A stretch of 64,000 nucleotides of DNA from positions 3,507,648 through 3,571,647 of the forward strand of contig SSNP01000037.1 in assembly GCA_006937955.1 (NCBI GenBank), written 5' to 3'. The notes under the pieces were generated by a model. The model searched no databases and was not told the origin of the DNA. It was given only the letters and a program-made list of their open reading frames with translations. The position numbers were made by a program, and so were the translations under genes. This document shows positions 60,001 through 64,000 of the stretch, piece by piece. Source of the stretch: Pachypanchax playfairii (lineage: Eukaryota > Chordata > Actinopteri > Cyprinodontiformes > Aplocheilidae). Positions within the stretch are counted from its first letter, which is position 1, and every line of letters starts with the position of its first letter.

Positions 60001-63000
60001 GGTTATATAAGTGTACAGGTTATAGAGGTGTACAGTTTATATAGGTGTGGAGGTTATATAGGTGTACAGGTTATATAGGTGTGGAGGTTATATAGGTGTA
60101 CAGGTTATATAGGTGTGGAGGTTATATAGGTGTACAGGTTATAAAGGTGTACTGGTTATATAAGTGTACAGGTTATAGATGTTTAAAGGTTATATAGTGT
60201 ACATGTTATAAGGTGTACAGGTTATATAAGTGTACAGGTTATATAAGTATACAGGTTATAGAGGTGTACAGGTTATATAAGTGTACAGGTTATATAGGTG
60301 TACAGGTTATATAGGTGTGGAGGTTATATAGGTGTGCAGGTTATTTAGGTGTGGAGGTTATATAGGTGTACAGGTTATAGAGGTGTACAGGTTATATAAG
60401 TGTACAGGTTATAAGGTGTACAGGTTATATAAGTGTACAGGTTATATAAGTGTACAGGTTATATAGGTGTACAGGTTATATAGGTGTGATGGTTATATAG
60501 GTGTGGAGGTTATATAGGTGTACAGGTTATATAGGTGTGGAGGTTATATAGGTGTACAGGTTATATAGGTGTACAGGTTATATAGGTGTACAGGTTATAG
60601 AGGTGTACAGGTTATATAGGTGTACTGGTTATATAAGTGTACAGGTTATATAGGTGTGGAGGTTATATAGGTGTACAGGTTATATAGGTGTGGAGGTTAT
60701 ATAGGTGTACAGGTTATATAAGTGTACAGGTTATAGAGGTGTACTGGTTATATAAGTGTACAGGTTATATAGGTGTACAGGTTATATAGGTGTACAGGTT
60801 ATATAGGTGTACAGGTTATATAAGTGTACAGGTTATATAAGTGTACAGGTTATATAGGTGTGTACAGGTTATAGAGGTGTACAGGTTATATAAGTATACA
60901 GGTTATATAGGTGTACTGGTTATATAAGTGTACAGGTTATAGAGGTGTACAGGTTATATAAGTGTACAGGTTATATAGGTGTACAGGTTATAGAGGTGTA
61001 CAGGTTATATAGGTGTACAGGTTATATAGGTGTGGAGGTTATATAGGTGTACAGGTTATATAAGTGTACAGGTTATATAGGTGTACAGGTTATATAGGTG
61101 TACAGGTTATATAGGTGTACATGTTATATAGGTGTACAGGTTATATAGGTGTACAGGTTATATAAGTGTACAGGTTATATAGGTGTACAGGCTATATAGG
61201 TGTACAGGTTATATAAGTGTACAGGTTATAGAGGTGTACAGGTTACATAGGTGTACTGGTTATATAAGTGTACAGGTTATATAGGTGTACTGGTTATATA
61301 AGTGTACGGGTTATATAGGTGTACAGGTTATATAGGTGTACAGGTTATATAGGTGTACAGGTTATATAAGTGTACAGGTTATATAAGTGTACAGGTTATA
61401 TAGGTGTACAGGTTATATAGGTGTACAGGTTATATAAGTGTACAGGTTATATAGGTGTACAGGTTATATAAGTGTACAGGTTATATAGGTGTACATGTTA
61501 TATAAGTGTACAGGTTATATAGGTGTACAGGTTATATAAGTGTACAGGTTATATAGGTGTGGAGGTTATATAGGTGTACAGGTTATATAGGTGTGGAGGT
61601 TATATAGGTGTACAGGTTATATAGGTGTACAGGTTATATAGGTGTACAGGTTATATAGGTGTACAGGTTATATAGGTGTACAGGTTATATAGGTGTGGAG
61701 GTTATATAGGTGTACAGGTTATATAAGTGTAAAGGTTATATAGGTGTACAGGTTATATAAGTGTACAGGTTATATAGGTGTACAGGTTATATAGGTGTAC
61801 AGGTTATATAGGTGTACAGGTTATATAAGTGTACAGGTTATAAGTGTACAGGTTATATAGGTGTACATGTTATATAGGTGTACAGGTTATATAGGTGTAC
61901 AGGTTATATAGGTGTGGAGGTTATATAGGTGTACAGGTTATATAAGTGTACAGGTTATAGAGGTGTACAGGTTATATAGGTGTACAGGTTATATAAGTGT
62001 ACAGGTTATAAGTGTACAGGTTATATAGGTGTACATGTTATATAAGTGTACAGGTTATATAGGTGTACAGGTTATATAAGTGTACAGGTTATATAGGTGT
62101 GGAGGTTATATAGGTGTACAGGTTATATAGGTGTGGAGGTTATATAGGTGTACAGGTTATATAGGTGTGGAGGTTATATAGGTGTACAGGTTATATAAGT
62201 GTAGAGGTTATATAGGTGTACAGGTTATATAGGTGTGGAGGTTATATAGGTGTACAGGTTATATAGGTGTGGAGGTTATATAGGTGTACAGGTTATATAG
62301 GTGTATAGGTTTTATATGTGTACAGGTTATATAGGTGTGGAGGTTATGTAGGTGTACAGGTTATATAGGTGTGCGGGTTATATAGGTGTACAGGTTATAT
62401 AGGTGTGGTGGTTATATAGGTGTACAGGTTATATAGGTGTAGAGGTTATATAGGTGTACAGGTTATATAGGTGTACAGGTTATATAGGTGTACAGGTTAT
62501 ATAAGTGTACAGGTTATAGAGGTGTACAGGTTATATAGGTGTACTGGTTATATAAGTGTACAGGTTATATAGGTGTACTGGTTATATAAGTGTACAGGTT
62601 ATATAGGTGTACAGGTTATATAGGTGTACAGGTTATATAGGTGTACAGGTTATATAGGTGTACAGGTTATATAAGTGTACAGGTTATATAGGTGTACAGG
62701 TTATATAAGTGTACAGGTTATATAAGTGTACAGGTTATATAGGTGTACAGGTTATATAAGTGTACAGGTTATATAGGTGTACAGGTTATATAGGTGTACA
62801 GGTTATATAGGTGTACAGGTTATATAGGTGTGGAGGTTATATAGGTGTACAGGTTATATAGGTGTGGAGGTTATATAGGTGTACAGGTTATATAAGTGTA
62901 TAGGTTATATAGGTGTACAGGTTATATAAGTGTACAGGTTATATAAGTGTACAGGTTATATAGGTGTACAGGTTATATAGGTGTGCTGGTTATATAGGTG

Positions 63001-64000
63001 TGCAGGTTATATAAGTGTACAGGTTATATAGGTGTACAGGTTATATAAGTGTACAGGTTATATAGGTGTACTGGTTATATAAGTGTACAGGTTATAGATG
63101 TTTAAAGGTTATATAGTGTACATGTTATAAGGTGTACAGGTTATATAAGTGTACAGGTTATATAAGTATACAGGTTATAGAGGTGTACAGGTTATATAAG
63201 TGTACAGGTTATATAAGTGTACAGGTTATATAAGTGTACAGGTTATATAGGTGTGGAGGTTATATAGGGGTACAGGTTATATAGGTGTGGAGGTTATATA
63301 GGTGTACAGGTTATATAAGTGTACAGGTTATAGAGGTGTACAGGTTATATAGGTGTACAGGTTATATAAGTGTACAGGTTATATAGGTGTACAGGTTATA
63401 TAGGTGTACAGGTTATATAGGTGTGGAGGTTATATAGGTGTACAGGTTATATAGGTGTGGAGGTTATATAGGTGTACAGGTTATATAAGTGTACAGGTTA
63501 TATAGGTGTACAGGTTATATAGGTGTGTACAGGTTATAGAGGTGTACAGGTTATATAAGTGTACAGGTTATATAGGTGTACGGGTTATATAAGTGTACAG
63601 GTTATAGAGGTGTACAGGTTATATAGGTGTACAGGTTATATAAGTGTACAGGTTATAAGTGTACAGGTTATATAGGTGTACATGTTATATAAGTGTACAG
63701 GTTATATAGGTGTACAGGTTATATAAGTGTACAGGTTATATAAGTATACAGGTTATATAGGTGTACTGGTTATATAGGTGTGGAGGTTATATAGGTGTAC
63801 AGGTTATATAGGTGTGGAGGTTATATAGGTGTACAGGTTATATATGTGTACAGGTTATATAGGTGTACAGGTTATCTAAGTGTACAGGTTATATAGGTGT
63901 ACAGGTTATATAGGTGTACAGGTTATATAAGTGTACAGGTTATATAGGTGTACAGGTTATATAAGTGTACAGGTTATATAGGTGTGGAGGTTATATAGGT
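48055..64000. repeat. giant 17-bp tandem array (acaggttatataggtgt)
   Basis: About 15.9 kb, on the order of 900 units, of one 17-bp unit running off the window. The main variants are ataggtgtacaggttat, ataagtgtacaggttat and ataggtgtggaggttat, with minor agaggtg, actgg and acatg forms. Most units carry the palindromes TGTACA and TATATA. There are stop codons in all frames and no ORFs. It is a satellite or very large minisatellite. Confidence 0.98.

Noticed and set aside
48055..64000. CRISPR-like array or telomere repeat
   Set aside because: No spacers; the units are directly adjacent and 17 bp long. The vertebrate telomere unit TTAGGG is not present.

Overview
This window is vertebrate, most likely teleost, nuclear DNA. 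It holds a spliced gene for a DOC2-type double-C2 protein, a two-exon C2H2 zinc-finger gene of a type common in teleosts, fish-type tRNA-like SINE pieces, a Tc1-type palindrome, a LINE reverse-transcriptase fragment and very many micro- and minisatellites. There are no operons and nothing prokaryotic. The abundance of short words such as ttctggtt suggests a percomorph fish, but I cannot name the species.

Layout: 1-4467 is upstream repeat-rich DNA. 4473-32199 is a plus-strand DOC2-family gene with ten coding exons. The reconstructed protein is 449 aa, all exon phases agree, and it carries a Munc13-interacting segment, C2A, a linker and C2B ending in a WHxL motif. The introns are loaded with minisatellites, a solo LTR, a probable second LTR, TTAA-flanked and other non-autonomous DNA elements, and SINE pieces. 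32200-37040 holds assembly-duplicated DOC2 3' sequence and gene-poor DNA. 37045-37660 carries a MITE-like repeat and a decayed LINE. 38999-40853 is the minus-strand zinc-finger gene (379 aa from two exons). 41000-48050 is intergenic with several minisatellites and a SINE. 48055-64000 is one continuous array of a 17-bp unit, about 16 kb, that runs off the window.

The assembly is disturbed here. Each of the four single-base N characters (9898, 10699, 27673, 32526) and one of the two long N runs (24239-24459) sits at the junction of a near-identical direct duplication. This looks like unmerged contig ends or alleles. Directly after the N at 32526 lie nine bases, AAGAGACAG, identical to the end of the Tn5/Nextera mosaic end and absent from the matching copy, which points to a library-derived chimeric join. 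The duplicated DOC2 exons (part of 7, all of 8, all of 10) are therefore probably artefacts.

I found no convincing new biological system. The most interesting real signals are the 16-kb 17-bp array, the XbaI-site minisatellite that appears to have grown from one arm of an inverted repeat, the C2B loop insertion in DOC2, and a 624-bp solo LTR with a clear 5-bp target duplication.
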